From Galeopsis tetrahit (Eukaryota > Streptophyta > Magnoliopsida > Lamiales > Lamiaceae), in assembly GCA_963675135.1 (NCBI GenBank), contig OY776130.1, positions 27,706,001-27,770,000 of the forward strand: DNA of 64,000 bases. Reading direction: 5' to 3'. The translations under genes and the position numbers were made by a program. Positions within the stretch are counted from its first letter, which is position 1, and every line of letters begins with the position of its first letter. The notes under the pieces were generated by a model, which saw nothing but the letters and a program-made list of their open reading frames with translations, was not told the DNA's origin and made no database searches. This document shows, one piece after another, positions 10,482 to 21,480 of this stretch.

Positions 10482-13400
10482 TTGCAGGAAAGGAAGGACC
10501 TATACAGAAGAGGAGGTCTAGCAGGAGAAACATGGTACATAGATAGTGGATGCTCAACTCACATGACAGGAACCAAAGCCCTGCTGACCAACTACATAGA
10601 GAAGAAAGGTCCAAAAGTCTTCTTTGGTGATAACGCGCACGGTAACACAAAAGGATATGGCACCCTTAAAAATGGTGACATTGAGGTACATGATGTATCA
10701 TATGTAGAAGGTCTTAAGTTTAATTTATTATCTGTTTCTCATTTTTGTGACACTGGTTACTCAGTTAAATTCTCTAAAGATGAGTGTCTCATAAGTGATA
10801 AAAGAACAAAACAAAACCTTCTAACAGGATCTAGAAAGGGAAGTATGTATCTTGCAAATTGGAACAGCTGTCCTAAGGATACATGTCTGCTTGTGAAGAG
10901 CCCTAAGGATGTCAGCTGGCTATGGCACAAACGTCTTAGTCATCTGAACTTTAAGACTATGAACAAGCTAGCAAGGGAATCCTTAGTTGATGGTCTGCCT
11001 AATGAACTCTACTGTAAAGATCAGGTATGTGATGCATGTCAACAAGGAAAGCAAACAAAGGTCTCCTTCAAGACCAAGAAGACAGCATCAACGAGCAGAG
11101 TTCTTGAATTGCTTCACATGGATCTCTTTGGACCAATCACTCCAACCACACTAACAGGAAGAAAGTACACTCTCATTGTTGTAGATGACTACTCCAAGTT
11201 TACTTATCTTCTTATACAAGAAGAGTGAGACTCAGCAGAAGCTTCCTGAACTATTGAAGAGAATCCAAGTAGAGAAAGGAGAACCAATTGTGAAAATTAG
11301 AAGTGACAAAGGCACTGAATTCATTAACTCTTATATTATTGCCTATTGTACTTCTAATGGTATTCAACATGAGACAAGTGCAGCAAGAACACCACAACAG
11401 AATGGTGTAGCTGAAAGAAGAGTCAGAACACTCAAAGAAGCTGCCAGAACACTCCTTGCTGAATTCTCCACTCCTAAGAAGCTATGGGCAGAAGCCATCA
11501 ACACAGCTTGTCACACTCAAAACAGGTCAGGTATTCATAAAATCCATGAGAAAACTCCATATGAACTGTGGAAAGGAAGAAAACCTAGGGTATCTTACTT
11601 TCATATATTTGGTTGTAAGTGTTTCATTCACAACAATGGGAAGAGTAAGTTGAATGCTTTTGATGCCAAAGCAGATGAGGGGATATTCTTAGGATACTCC
11701 TCTACTAGCAAAGCATTTAGAGTACTCAACAAACGAACCCTTCTTGTGGAAGAAACACCTCATGTTGTTTTTTATGAATCTTGTGAAAAGAGTGTAGTAG
11801 AAACAAACTCAGCTGCAGATCAGATGAGACAACTAGTGATCAAATCCAGACCAGATGAGTTCATTGAAGTCAATGAACCTTTTCCTGAAGAACCAGAGGA
11901 AGATAAGCCTCATAGACCTGTCACTAGATCTCAAACTCAAGCAGTGCAAGCTGACCAGAATCAAGATGCACCAATCCCAAATGCAAGGGGGAATGATCTC
12001 TTTGACACTCAAGATACAGATGATGATCGACCTAATCAAGTCAACCCCCCTGATGGCACTAGAACAGATGAGAATCCAAGCTCATCTAATGCAGATACTC
12101 CTGTGAGGCATACATGGAGGAACAATCATCCATCAAACCTCATCTTAGGAGGAGCAGAATCAGGTGTCAAGACAAGAAGACAACTGAATCAGAACTCCCA
12201 ATCATCTATGTTCTGCTGGTGTGCTTTCCTATCCAACATTGAACCAGCTGACATAGAAGAAGCAATGACAGATAGCAATTGGATCACTGCTATGCAAGAA
12301 GAACTAAACCAATTCGAAAGAAATGAAGTCTGGGAATTGGTAGATCGTCCTGAAAACCACAATGTAGTAGGAACAAAGTGGGTATTCAAGAACAAAAAGG
12401 ACGAAAATGATGTGATAACTAGAAATAAAGCAAGGCTAGTTGCAAAAGGATATTCACAATCTGAAGGGATTGACTATAATGAAACCTTTGCTCCAGTAGC
12501 CAGACTAGAAGCTATTCGACTATTTCTAGCTTATGCATCATATATGGGCTTCAAAGTATACCAAATGGATGTCAAGAGTGCTTTTCTAAATGGTATTCTG
12601 GTAGAAGAAGTATATGTAGAGCAGCCTCCAGGATTTGAAAAAGGAGATCAAGTATATCGTCTGAAGAAGGCTCTCTATGGTCTAAAACAAGCCCCTAGAG
12701 CTTGGTATGACACATTGTCACAATTCCTACTTGACAATGGATATACAAAAGGCAAAGTTGATAGAACTCTTTTCAGAATACAAGAAGGAGAAGACATTCT
12801 AATGGTGCAAATATATGTAGATGATATTATATTTGGATCACCCAATCAAGAGATGTGCAAGAAGTTCTCTGAACTTATGCAAGGAAAGTTTGAAATGAGC
12901 ATGATGGGTGAGATGAATTACTTCCTAGGACTTCAAGTCAAGCAGAGTCCAGAAGGGATCTTCATCAACCAGTCCAAGTATACCAAGAGCCTATTAGAAA
13001 GATTCAAAGCTCTACAAAACAAGACTGCAAGGATTCCAATGATGACATCTTTCAAAATGGAACCAGATGAGTCTGGAAAGGCAGTTGATCAAGCTGAATA
13101 TAGAGCACTGATTGGATCTCTACTATACCTTACAGCTAGCAGACCAGACATAACATTTGCTGTAGGAGTATGTGCTAGGTTTCAAGCAAACCCAAAGCAA
13201 AGTCATCTAGAAGCAGCAAGGAAGATTCTCAAGTACCTAAAAGGAACAGTCAATCTAGGACTATGGTACCCTGCTGATGACAATCTAGAATTGAGTGGCT
13301 ATTCTGACTCAGACTATGGAGGATGTAGAATTGATAGGAAATCCACATCTGGAACCTGTCAATTTCTAGGCAACAAGCTGATATCATGGTTCTCTAAGAA

Positions 13401-13761
13401 GCAAACTTCAGTTGCAACCTCCACCACTGAAGCAGAATATATGGCAGCTGGAAGTTGTTGTAGTCAGCTGCTCTGGCTAGTTCAACAGCTCAAGGATTAC
13501 AATGTAGAGGCAAGAGAAGTCCCTATCTATTGTGATAGCAGCAGTGCCATTGCCATCACTCAAAATCCAGTCCTCCACACAAGGTGCAAGCATGTCGACA
13601 TTCGACACCACTTCATAAGAGACCACCTTGAAAAGAAGGACATCAAGATGGAGAAAATTCACACAGATATCCAAAGAGCAGACATCTTGACTAAGCCCCT
13701 AGCTGAAGAACGATTCAAGACCCTATGCTACAGCTTAGGACTCCTGGATCCAAGCACATGA
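10482..13761 (+). pseudogene. pol: Pol polyprotein of element B (protease-integrase-RT-RNase H), frameshifted
   Basis: Same frame as gag, separated only by the gag TAA. The copia protease motif WYIDSGCSTHMTG comes first. The integrase zinc domain (H-x3-H then CDACQQGK) follows, then a DD35E catalytic core: Asp at 11121, Asp at 11305 and Glu at 11413. Between 11185 and 11228 the frame shifts: the first part ends in TGA at 11226-11228, and the rest is open in another frame to 13761. A small deletion between the DDYSKFT and FLYKKSET motifs explains this. Reverse transcriptase shows the RNKARLVAKGYSQ, MDVKSAFLNG and YVDD motifs (YVDD at 12814-12825). RNase H follows with GYSDSDYGG, the AEYMAAG helix and a C-terminal KHVDIRHHF. 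All domains look otherwise complete. Confidence 0.9.
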
Positions 13762-15555
13762 AGAGCAAAGATCAGCTGAAGACCTCAGCTGATACAATTG
13801 CAGCAGACTAGGAGGATCAGATGAGGTGGATAGACACCCTCATCTTCAGGTAAGTTCTTTCCCAATGAAGACAAATAAAGCTGAGGGAAAACATAGAGTT
13901 ATCTAATCAAGGGGGAATCAATGATACCTTAAGAATCCTTGATGAAATACTCTAAAATCTGCACTACATATTACATATATATATATATACAGCAGACTTG
14001 AACAAAGTTATTTGACATCTTTACTCTAAGCAATGTATAACTATGTATATTAATAAACTATTCTTCATAAAATATTTTATTCATATACATATATACAGTA
14101 TACTATTGAGTTATACTTGGTTGGATTAATACACCATCCTCACCGACTCAACAGTATGCATGCACTGTACGGATTTCAAATAACTCTTGCTCAAATTTTA
14201 TAATTTCTGCATTCCATAAGATAAAGTCTGAATATCTTTAAATGTGAACCCTTGGATCAAGAATCTCATTGTTGATCTTAAGAAGTAACTTTTCAGAAAT
14301 TCAGACCTATCAACTCTATAGTTTTGTCATCTTTCTCTCCACTACCTCATTTCTACCTCTATAAAAGGAGAATGTCATGAGAACACCTAAGAACACAAAT
14401 CACTAACTATTATTTTTGTTTCAGGTATGGAGACAATCGAAAGAAGAGATGGAATTGAGATCATCCTTTAACCAAGGTCATGGGTGAAGGAGATGAAGAT
14501 TTGTCCAGAAGATGAAGATGATGCAGATCAGCATACTTGGCTTACTCAACATGAGTATGCCCATGAAAACTAGAGGAAGGAGAGAAGTTCTTGTTGAAAT
14601 CTAGAGGAAGGAGAGATGCAGAGGACAAAGTAGCAAGCAAGCAGAGCTTCTTCTCCAGGGGGAAGTTCCACATGGAGAGCTTGTTATCAAAGGCTACTGT
14701 GTCTAAACAAAACATGAAGACCAAGTCCATGGCTCTCTCTTCACACTCCATTGAAGCCTCTTCCAATCTTCCTTCTCTTTCAAGAGAAGCGAAGATATTC
14801 AACAAGGACACATTAGATGCTACAACCCATCTGATGATGAGGAACATCAGATGGTAAGGGCAATCTGAACCAGTGGGATATCATCCAGGCTGATCATCAT
14901 ATTGATTTGATGGTCCTACATGGTTTAGAGATAGAGCTGGAAGATCCATCAAACCAGGTTGGATCACCACTCACAATAAAGCTGGAAGATCCATCATCCA
15001 GGTTGGATCATCACAGCAAACCCCTATCCTCTACTCAGCTGATCAGAAGACCAACTCAGCTGACCAGAAGACTTTCAAGGAAAATCAGCAGACTTTTTGA
15101 AGAAATCAGAAGACCTCACTCTGCTGATCAGATCACTTGATTTTAGAGTTTAATGACTATCTTTGATCATGTAATTCATTCTAGATTTATTCCTGAATGT
15201 AATTAAAGAAATTGGCCTATATAAGGAATGTAATTCACAAAATTAGTCACAACGGCTATTTTTGGTAATGATGTCATTAATACTCAATTACCAAATTGCC
15301 AGCAAATCAACTGTTGCCACATGGCAAATTCAGCCGGCAAATTTAAAGAAAGGCCCGAAATCAAAGAAAGAAATCTTGGGGTCTACTCCACAATTAAACC
15401 CAAATCTGACCGTTAGATCAAAAATTGTTGGAGTATATATACACACCCTTAAACCTCTCCCAAACCCTTTCGCTCACATTGCTCAATTGCTCTCAATACT
15501 CTCTCGTTCTGCAAATTTCTTTCAAGCTCTCAAAACCTAACACTCAAACTCTACT
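13762..15555 (+). other. 1.8-kb spacer between pol and the extra ORF of element B
   Basis: No long ORF of coding character. It contains purine-rich AATCAAGGGGGAATCA (about 13907), a TATATA tract (13976-13989) and CTATAAAAGGAG (about 14358). A 47-bp tandem duplication sits at about 14935-15017 (GCTGGAAGATCCATC...AGGTTGGATCA, twice), with CAGCTGA-YCAGAAGAC repeats at 15036-15135. A second TATA box, GTATATATACAC, lies at about 15433-15444. Short ORFs here (for example 14591-14857) look like chance. The spacer could hold a promoter for the downstream ORF. Confidence 0.6.
15433..15444 (+). promoter_or_regulatory. Putative TATA box for the extra ORF of element B
   Basis: GTATATATACAC lies about 115 bp upstream of the ORF start at 15556. 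It is followed by a C/T-rich leader (CCCAAACCCTTTCGC, then TTGCTCAATTGCTCTC) that looks like a plant 5' untranslated region. Placement and spacing resemble a cellular core promoter. There is no experimental support. Confidence 0.4.
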
Positions 15556-17622
15556 GTGGCAATCATTGAAATTTACGACGAGAAGACCAAGAGCACTGGC
15601 ACCTTGGATGCTGCAAAGTGGTCCAAGGAAGGGAAGATGTTCACAGAGAATGCTCTGTTTTTCAAGGGCAAACACAAAGCAGAAAACAAGGAGATCCTTC
15701 TTCGCTGCATCAACCTCAACCTGCGAGATTTTCTGGAAGCAGCACCCACCAATGTTTATGAACAAGATGTGCTGGCTTTCTATGCAAACGCTGTGATGAA
15801 GGGATCTTATGTTGAAAGTGTCATGGGTGGACACAAGGTCAAGGTAACAAGGGAAATCCTTCAGGAATTGTTTGGCTTGTCAAGGGGGAATATAAATATC
15901 TCCACCTATATTATGGGAAAAGAGAAAGAGTATATGGAGATGTTCACTGATGGGAGAATCAAGGCTATCGATGCCACTGGACTCAAGAAATACCAATTAG
16001 AACCTAAGTTTCAAACCCTGATGGATATAGCAGGCAAGATGCTGCTAGGTAACACATTCAGTCATGATGCTGTTACTACTCTAAAGGTTAGAGTTATGGC
16101 TGCAATCTGGGATCAGATTGATGGAGACTGGCAAGGACTATTCTTAGATAGAATTGCTCTTGAGGCAAAGAAAGTCACTTTGGACTTACAGTCAAGAGAA
16201 TGGAAGGTAACAGCCACAGTCAGCTTTGTCAACAAGCTGAGTATCATCCTTCCAGATATTCTCCCAAAGAAGTACAAGATGGGACCTCATAAGACCTTCC
16301 ACATCTCCAAGTATTACTTAAGGAAGGAAGCTCTTGCTGAGGCAGCAAGGTTGAAAGAAGAGAAGAGGAAGTTGTTAGCTGAAGCATCTTCCAAAGATGT
16401 TGTTGAAGAGGCAGAAGAGTCTGCTCATGACTCTGCTGCTGAAGAAGATGAGGAGCCATCCAAAGAAGAGGCTCAAAAGAAGGTTGTTGAGGATGATGAT
16501 GATGACAATCAGACCTTAGCACAGAGAAAATTTCTGATCAGATCAGGGCTCATCTCCCCATCTGATTCAGATGCCACTCCCACTGCCTCTCCTTTGAAAA
16601 AGGCAGGTACTTCTAATCCCTCTCTCACTTTCACACCTTCTAAACTATCAAAGGGTCAGAAGAGAAAGAAGAACACTTCTTCTTTCACAAAGAAAGCCAA
16701 GAAATCCAGGCTCCCTACTCCAATGAGCATAGCCCCTATTTCATCCTTCAACCCTTCTGATGAGTCCAACCCATCTGAACCTTCAAACACTGATACCCAA
16801 ATCCCTGCTGATACTCACACAGCAGAGGAACAAACTCAGCCTCAACTAACCCTTGAACCACAATTTCCTACCCCTGCTGATGTTCAAACAGTAGACAACC
16901 AAACACAGACCACCTCCACATCCCCTACTGATGTTCAAACTCAGATTACATCCACAACCCCTGCTGACATTCAAACAGCAGATGTCCAAGATCATCAAGC
17001 TCAACCATCTACTGATCTTCAAGTAGAAACTGAACCAGACCAGCAGACCCAAAACCCTGCTGATGAACAAATCACTGAAGATCAATCCCAGCTTCCTACC
17101 CAACAAGAGGATATCACTTCCCAAATCCCTGCTGATACTCACACAGCAGAGGAAAATGCCCCAGCTACCCAACCTCCTATCATCACTGTCCCATCTGTTC
17201 CAGAAGACATGGAACCAGCAGACCTGGATCAAGCTGGCCCCTCTCAACCTCAGTTCAGAATGGTGCACTACCCTATGTGCATAAAAGAGAAGATAATGAG
17301 GATGAAGATAGCCAATCTGCTCAAGTCTACTACACCTGGAGTTGATGAGGAATCAATCCAGTTTGAACAAGTGCTTAGGATATGCACTTGGATTGAGCTC
17401 AGAAGAGATGATGTAGATGACCTTCTTGAGGTCATGGAAGGAATGGGAGGAAAGGAAAACTTCCTCGACTGGGAAATGGAGCAAAAGGAAGTTGCTCAAG
17501 TTCGATCTTTTGCTCAGCTGCTATCAGACGAGGCACTGACTGCAGTTTGCAACCGGATTCTAGGAATCCCCACTGTTGATGTCTCTATCCCAGAAGACTC
17601 ATCAGACCAGCAGACAACTTAA
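15556..17622 (+). CDS. Extra 3' ORF of element B, first part (plant transposon-type protein)
   Basis: The frame is open from a GTG at 15556, in the place where an ATG would be expected (ACTGTGGCAATC). The first in-frame ATG is 15637. About 680 residues. The first 270 residues form a globular domain (LFFKGKHKAENKEILLRC..., ELFGLSRGNI, and later LPKKYKMGPHKTFHISKYY) like the putative plant transposon domain found behind pol in SIRE-type copia elements. Then come an acidic Glu/Asp/Ala region and a long Pro/Thr/Gln-rich tail with repeats of the PADTHTAEE and DVQT type; one 35-bp unit recurs identically at about 16798 and 17119. It ends in TAA (17620-17622), but the same frame stays open after it to 19368. 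Function unknown: called env-like in the literature on SIRE, but no signal peptide or membrane anchor is visible here. Confidence 0.75.
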   Translation: MAIIEIYDEKTKSTGTLDAAKWSKEGKMFTENALFFKGKHKAENKEILLRCINLNLRDFLEAAPTNVYEQDVLAFYANAVMKGSYVESVMGGHKVKVTREILQELFGLSRGNINISTYIMGKEKEYMEMFTDGRIKAIDATGLKKYQLEPKFQTLMDIAGKMLLGNTFSHDAVTTLKVRVMAAIWDQIDGDWQGLFLDRIALEAKKVTLDLQSREWKVTATVSFVNKLSIILPDILPKKYKMGPHKTFHISKYYLRKEALAEAARLKEEKRKLLAEASSKDVVEEAEESAHDSAAEEDEEPSKEEAQKKVVEDDDDDNQTLAQRKFLIRSGLISPSDSDATPTASPLKKAGTSNPSLTFTPSKLSKGQKRKKNTSSFTKKAKKSRLPTPMSIAPISSFNPSDESNPSEPSNTDTQIPADTHTAEEQTQPQLTLEPQFPTPADVQTVDNQTQTTSTSPTDVQTQITSTTPADIQTADVQDHQAQPSTDLQVETEPDQQTQNPADEQITEDQSQLPTQQEDITSQIPADTHTAEENAPATQPPIITVPSVPEDMEPADLDQAGPSQPQFRMVHYPMCIKEKIMRMKIANLLKSTTPGVDEESIQFEQVLRICTWIELRRDDVDDLLEVMEGMGGKENFLDWEMEQKEVAQVRSFAQLLSDEALTAVCNRILGIPTVDVSIPEDSSDQQTT

Positions 17623-19368
17623 ACGACATTGGTAGATGACTCAGCTGCACCTGCCCCTACAGAAGACTCAGCTGCCCCTGCAGAAGACTCAGCTGCACCA
17701 GCTGACAAAGAAAAGATTGAAAGAGAAGTAGTCAGAGTACCAGCTCACTTCATGCCAACAGCTGACTTGTCTCACTTCATTGATAAAGGAGAGAAGATCA
17801 TGACACATCTGGTTAAGGCCACTTCCACATTCCTCAATGAAGAATATCTTTCAGCTGAAGAAAGAGGCAAAGCAATAATTGTTCATCCAAAGCCTCAAGG
17901 TACACCCTCTACTTCTACCCCATCTGTTGATCACACAGCAGACATCTGCTCCCAGGTCAAAGCTGCAATAGACTTGCACTTTGAAAAAGGTTTAGGTCTA
18001 CAACTTGGAAGATATGTTGAAAAAGCTGTTAGGGAGCAGAGGACTCGTCTTAATGACCAAATCCTTGACATCGAGGACAAATTTGGTGAGGCACTCCATG
18101 ATCATATAGGAGATTACATGACTCTCATTCAGAAAAGAACAGCTGACGTCTCCACAATGTTTGCTGATGAGATCTCCCAAATGGAGGCAGCCTACGAGTC
18201 AAGAGTTAAAGATGCTGAAGCAAGAACTGCTGAAGGTCAAAACCTTCTTAAGGCAGCTGCAGAGGAGAATGAAAAACTGCAGACTCAGCTGAAGGAGACA
18301 GCAGCCAAGCTGGAAACACTTACAAATAGAATTGAAGCTGCCTCCTTCTCCAATTCTCATGCTGAAGTTCTTGAACACAGCATATCACATCTGACCCAGG
18401 TTATCAAAGTCAATGCCATTGCTCTAAAGCAGACCCTGATGGTAGAGATTCGAAATGCTATGGTACCTTTTGCGGCTGCACTTGCTGAAGCCAAAAAGGG
18501 GGAAGATGTGTTGATAAAGGCTCTTGAGAAGTCTACTGCACAACAAACTGTAATGGTAGTATCTCAAGATGAGCTAAATGAAACCTTGGGTGGTTTACAG
18601 AGAAAAATCAAGAACAGGCAAGGCAAAGGCAAAGAAATTGCTCAAGAAGATACCCAAGCACCCACTCAAGCTCCTGCCAAGACTCTTCAGATCACTGCCC
18701 CTGAAGAAAAAGTTCCTGAAAAGAGAATGACAAGGAAAAGGAAGGCAGATGAGCAAGCTCAGTCAGCTCAGACCAGTAAGAAGTCAGCTCCAGCAGAGCC
18801 TACTGCAGAAGAGAAAGAGGCTCTAGAGTTGAAGAAAAAGAAGTTGCTTGAAGCTCAAGAGCTTAAGCAAAAGAAGCTGAATGATGCGAAGGCAGTCAAA
18901 ACCAAATTTGAAAGGAGAATTGCCAAACTCAGGAAAGCAATCAAGGACAAAGCAAAAGAAGACAGTGTCCTGGTGTTTGATAGCAATTATGTGGATTATT
19001 TAGCCCTTCAAGATGAGCTACCAAGATGGTATCCCCTGAAGAAGAAGTGGCAAATTCAACACCACATAGTAAGGAAATTTGGCCCTCTCCCAACTTATGA
19101 AGATGAATTCTTCCAGTTCAATCAGTTCATGAACATTGAAGATCCAGTGTTCTGGGAAGAAATTGTCAAGACAGCCAAAGGACTTGACAACTGCAGAATC
19201 CTAACTCCTGAAGAACCCAAATGGGATGCACCCCTTCTGGATTCAGGAAGAGCCAACATGATTGAAATCAAAAGGATTCTGTACAAGATCTATGAAGAGG
19301 AGAATGTTACAGATGTGCAGCACATGGAAGAAGTTCGAGCTCGTCTGTATCTTGCCTACCGCATTTGA
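17623..19368 (+). CDS. Extra 3' ORF of element B, second part
   Basis: In phase with the preceding ORF and separated from it by one TAA (17620-17622), so the original product was probably a single protein of about 1270 residues. There is no good ATG at the start. It begins with Ala/Pro-rich repeats (EDSAAPA). Residues roughly 150-330 form a coiled coil (RVKDAEARTAEGQNLLKAAA). A Lys/Ala/Glu-rich segment follows, then a compact C-terminal domain with aromatic residues (LPRWYPLKKKWQIQHHIVRK). Architecture matches the extra ORF of element A: coiled coil, charged region, compact C-terminus. It ends about 220 bp before the polypurine tract. Confidence 0.7.
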   Translation, partial: TTLVDDSAAPAPTEDSAAPAEDSAAPADKEKIEREVVRVPAHFMPTADLSHFIDKGEKIMTHLVKATSTFLNEEYLSAEERGKAIIVHPKPQGTPSTSTPSVDHTADICSQVKAAIDLHFEKGLGLQLGRYVEKAVREQRTRLNDQILDIEDKFGEALHDHIGDYMTLIQKRTADVSTMFADEISQMEAAYESRVKDAEARTAEGQNLLKAAAEENEKLQTQLKETAAKLETLTNRIEAASFSNSHAEVLEHSISHLTQVIKVNAIALKQTLMVEIRNAMVPFAAALAEAKKGEDVLIKALEKSTAQQTVMVVSQDELNETLGGLQRKIKNRQGKGKEIAQEDTQAPTQAPAKTLQITAPEEKVPEKRMTRKRKADEQAQSAQTSKKSAPAEPTAEEKEALELKKKKLLEAQELKQKKLNDAKAVKTKFERRIAKLRKAIKDKAKEDSVLVFDSNYVDYLALQDELPRWYPLKKKWQIQHHIVRKFGPLPTYEDEFFQFNQFMNIEDPVFWEEIVKTAKGLDNCRILTPEEPKWDAPLLDSGRANMIEIKRILYKIYEEENVTDVQHMEEVRARLYLAYRI

Positions 19369-19592
19369 AGAACAGAAGACCTGATGAAGACTACCTTAGA
19401 AGTTTAAAGAAACTATTACTTGTAAATCTGTAAAAGCTCTATATATATTCAAGTTCTAGTTCTTTTTGCTTACAAGACAAACTCTCATTGTCTTCATCAG
19501 AAACTTCAGTTTTAGCATGTTATAAACTCTTATCTTATTTCATTAAGAGCATTTATCAAGTATAGTTTTGGCTTCATCAAAAAGGGGGAAAT
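19369..19592 (+). other. 3' untranslated stretch and polypurine tract of element B
   Basis: Short AT-rich tail ending in AAAAAGGGGGAAA (about 19579-19591), directly before the 3' LTR. This is the plus-strand primer site. Confidence 0.9.
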
Positions 19593-21031
19593 TGTTGGGA
19601 TATAAATTCACCCTAAGCCCCACTTGATGTTAGAATAGTTTTGATGGCCAAAACACTTAGAGTTTATAAATGTAATAGGATCAGCTGACTTGTATAGAAC
19701 AGCTTAGACTAGTCTTGTGTGATCAACTGTATTGATATCAGCTGATCAACACAGTCCTGACTTACATGCCTATCCTCAAGATGAGAAGAGTAGAAGACAT
19801 GAAGACTAGAAGATCCTTGAAGACCAGATAAGTTAAGGTGCTTGTATACCTACTTATCTGATGGAGTCCAAGATTGAAGATGGCCTAAAGCAGTACAAAG
19901 AATTACCAGATCAGAAGAGTGTTACTCTGCTGATATCAGAAGACAGAAGACCTAAGGCCAGAAGAGTAGTCAAAAGACTAGAAGTACAGATCAGAAGACT
20001 ATGTGCTCTTCCAGGACTCGGCTGATTCCAAAGTCATCTTGCAATTCAAACGAAGACCTACCTTATTTAGAAGATTGACATGATCCCAGGATTGAAGCAA
20101 TCAAGCGGCTGGAATCAAGGAATCAAGCCATTATGGAAAGATTGCCCCAACGGCTAGTTGCAAGCAATCACCATTATAAATACAAGAGGATGAGAAATCA
20201 CAAAAAAGGAAGTCACAAGAGAGAATTCACAAGCTAAGCAAGCAATCAAGCAAATAGCCATACTGTTCTAAGAGTTCTCCAAGAGCCAGAAAACCATTAG
20301 AATATCTATAGCTCTTAAGTGATTTCTATCCAACCCCTAAGAACCTGAAACCTGTCCATATTGTATAATCATTGTTTTAGGCATAGTGGTTAAGCAAATT
20401 ATAAGCTTGAACCATTAGTTGGATACACTTCAAAAACTCCAAACCCTCACCGAAAGGTTAAAGTTTTTGAACCCCTTAAAGTGCAAGTGCTTACAATCAC
20501 TTGTGGAGACCGTAGCTGGTAGGACGGCTCAAATCTCAAAGTCCTAACCTTGGGACTATAAAGGTCAAGACCCTTGTAATTTGTGGTAAATTAAAGGGAT
20601 TAAACATCACGTGTGGACGTGAGAGTGGACGTAGAAACGTATATCCGAACCACTATAAATCTGGTGTTATTTACTTACTGCACTTTACATTTCTGTCATT
20701 TCATTAACTATTATATAGTGCATACTGTGATTTCAACATTCTTCAAAACAAGGCCACAACTTTCAAACCAGCATCAGTTGAGTACTTTCATTAAGGAAAA
20801 CAAGTTAACACTTTCTTAAGAAACTATAAGAACGAGTCTAATCAAGGCCTACCATAATTCCGCATATAATCTCTTCATTCAGATCACTATAGTCATCTGG
20901 ACCAGCAGACTTGTAGTCCAGTTGACATAGCAATCAGAAGAGGTTCCCAACTCTGTTGAAAAAGTTTTAAAGTCTATTCACCCCTCCCCTCTAGACTTTA
21001 ATCCCATTCACTACTCGTTCAGGGACCAACA
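19593..21031 (+). repeat. 3' LTR of element B (1439 bp)
   Basis: Near-identical to 6477-7932; lacks one 17-bp unit in the CAACGGCTAGT region (about 20150). Ends CCAACA and is followed by the TSD AACAT (21032-21036). Confidence 0.95.
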
Positions 21032-21036
21032 AACAT

Positions 21037-21124
21037 TTCAGAAAAGACTAAGAAAAAATCAAAGAAGATCAATTTAAGATGTTGTTGATAATGTTAAGAC
21101 ATTTAAGTGTTAACAACATCTACA
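21037..21124 (-). repeat. Family C LTR, second part, after element B
   Basis: Continues the LTR interrupted at 6476. TTCAGAAAAGACTAAG... to AACATCTACA matches the last 90 bp of both element C LTRs (ending at 49870 and 58981). It is followed by ATCTCCCCCAATTTGACATTTCGACTAC (21125-21152), which equals the polypurine side of element C at 49871 onward. So this single LTR has a PBS side on its left and a PPT side on its right. Confidence 0.85.
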
Positions 21125-21480
21125 ATCTCCCCCAATTTGACATTTCGACTACAATATGAAAATTGCAGGTTGTAATTGTTGGGTTTAACAATAATTGCAT
21201 AAAACAACACGAAAATTGTATAACATTTAAGTATAATTGCATAAACGAGCAACTAAAAAAAATGCATAACACTACATAACCTAAAACAACAACTTTGTGG
21301 TAATAATGCAAATCTAACAAGCACAAGCTCATCGTGTAAGAAACACCAGTCAACTGCCAACAATCAGTGTGGCAAGTGTGTGTCCTGCAATTTCCCACCC
21401 TAGTCGAACACCATCCCCAATTTTCATATTCGGACACCATACGCTGTAAAATTGTTCACTGAATTCTACTACTTGGTATA
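21125..21480 (-). other. PPT-side remnant of the old family C element and degraded flank
   Basis: The first 28 bp match the polypurine tract of element C in reverse complement. After that, similarity to element C is not clear by eye. Contains repeated ATTGCATAAA and AACAAC-type words. No supported gene. Confidence 0.5.

Larger units (their letters stand above)
6477..21031 (+). mobile_element. Element B: complete 14.6-kb SIRE/Maximus-type Ty1/copia retrotransposon
   Basis: It has two LTRs (6477-7932 and 19593-21031), both beginning TGTTGG and ending CCAACA. The 5-bp target duplication AACAT is perfect (6472-6476 and 21032-21036). The PBS TGGTATCAGAGC (7935-7946) matches initiator tRNA-Met. 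The internal order is gag, protease, integrase, reverse transcriptase, RNase H, a 1.8-kb spacer, and a huge extra ORF region. Integrase before RT defines Ty1/copia; the long gag, long 3' ORF and LTR ends point to the SIRE/Maximus lineage. By hand alignment the LTRs differ by about 11 substitutions plus one 17-bp indel. That is about 0.8%, so the insertion is young. Pol carries a frameshift, so this copy is probably not autonomous now. Confidence 0.95.
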
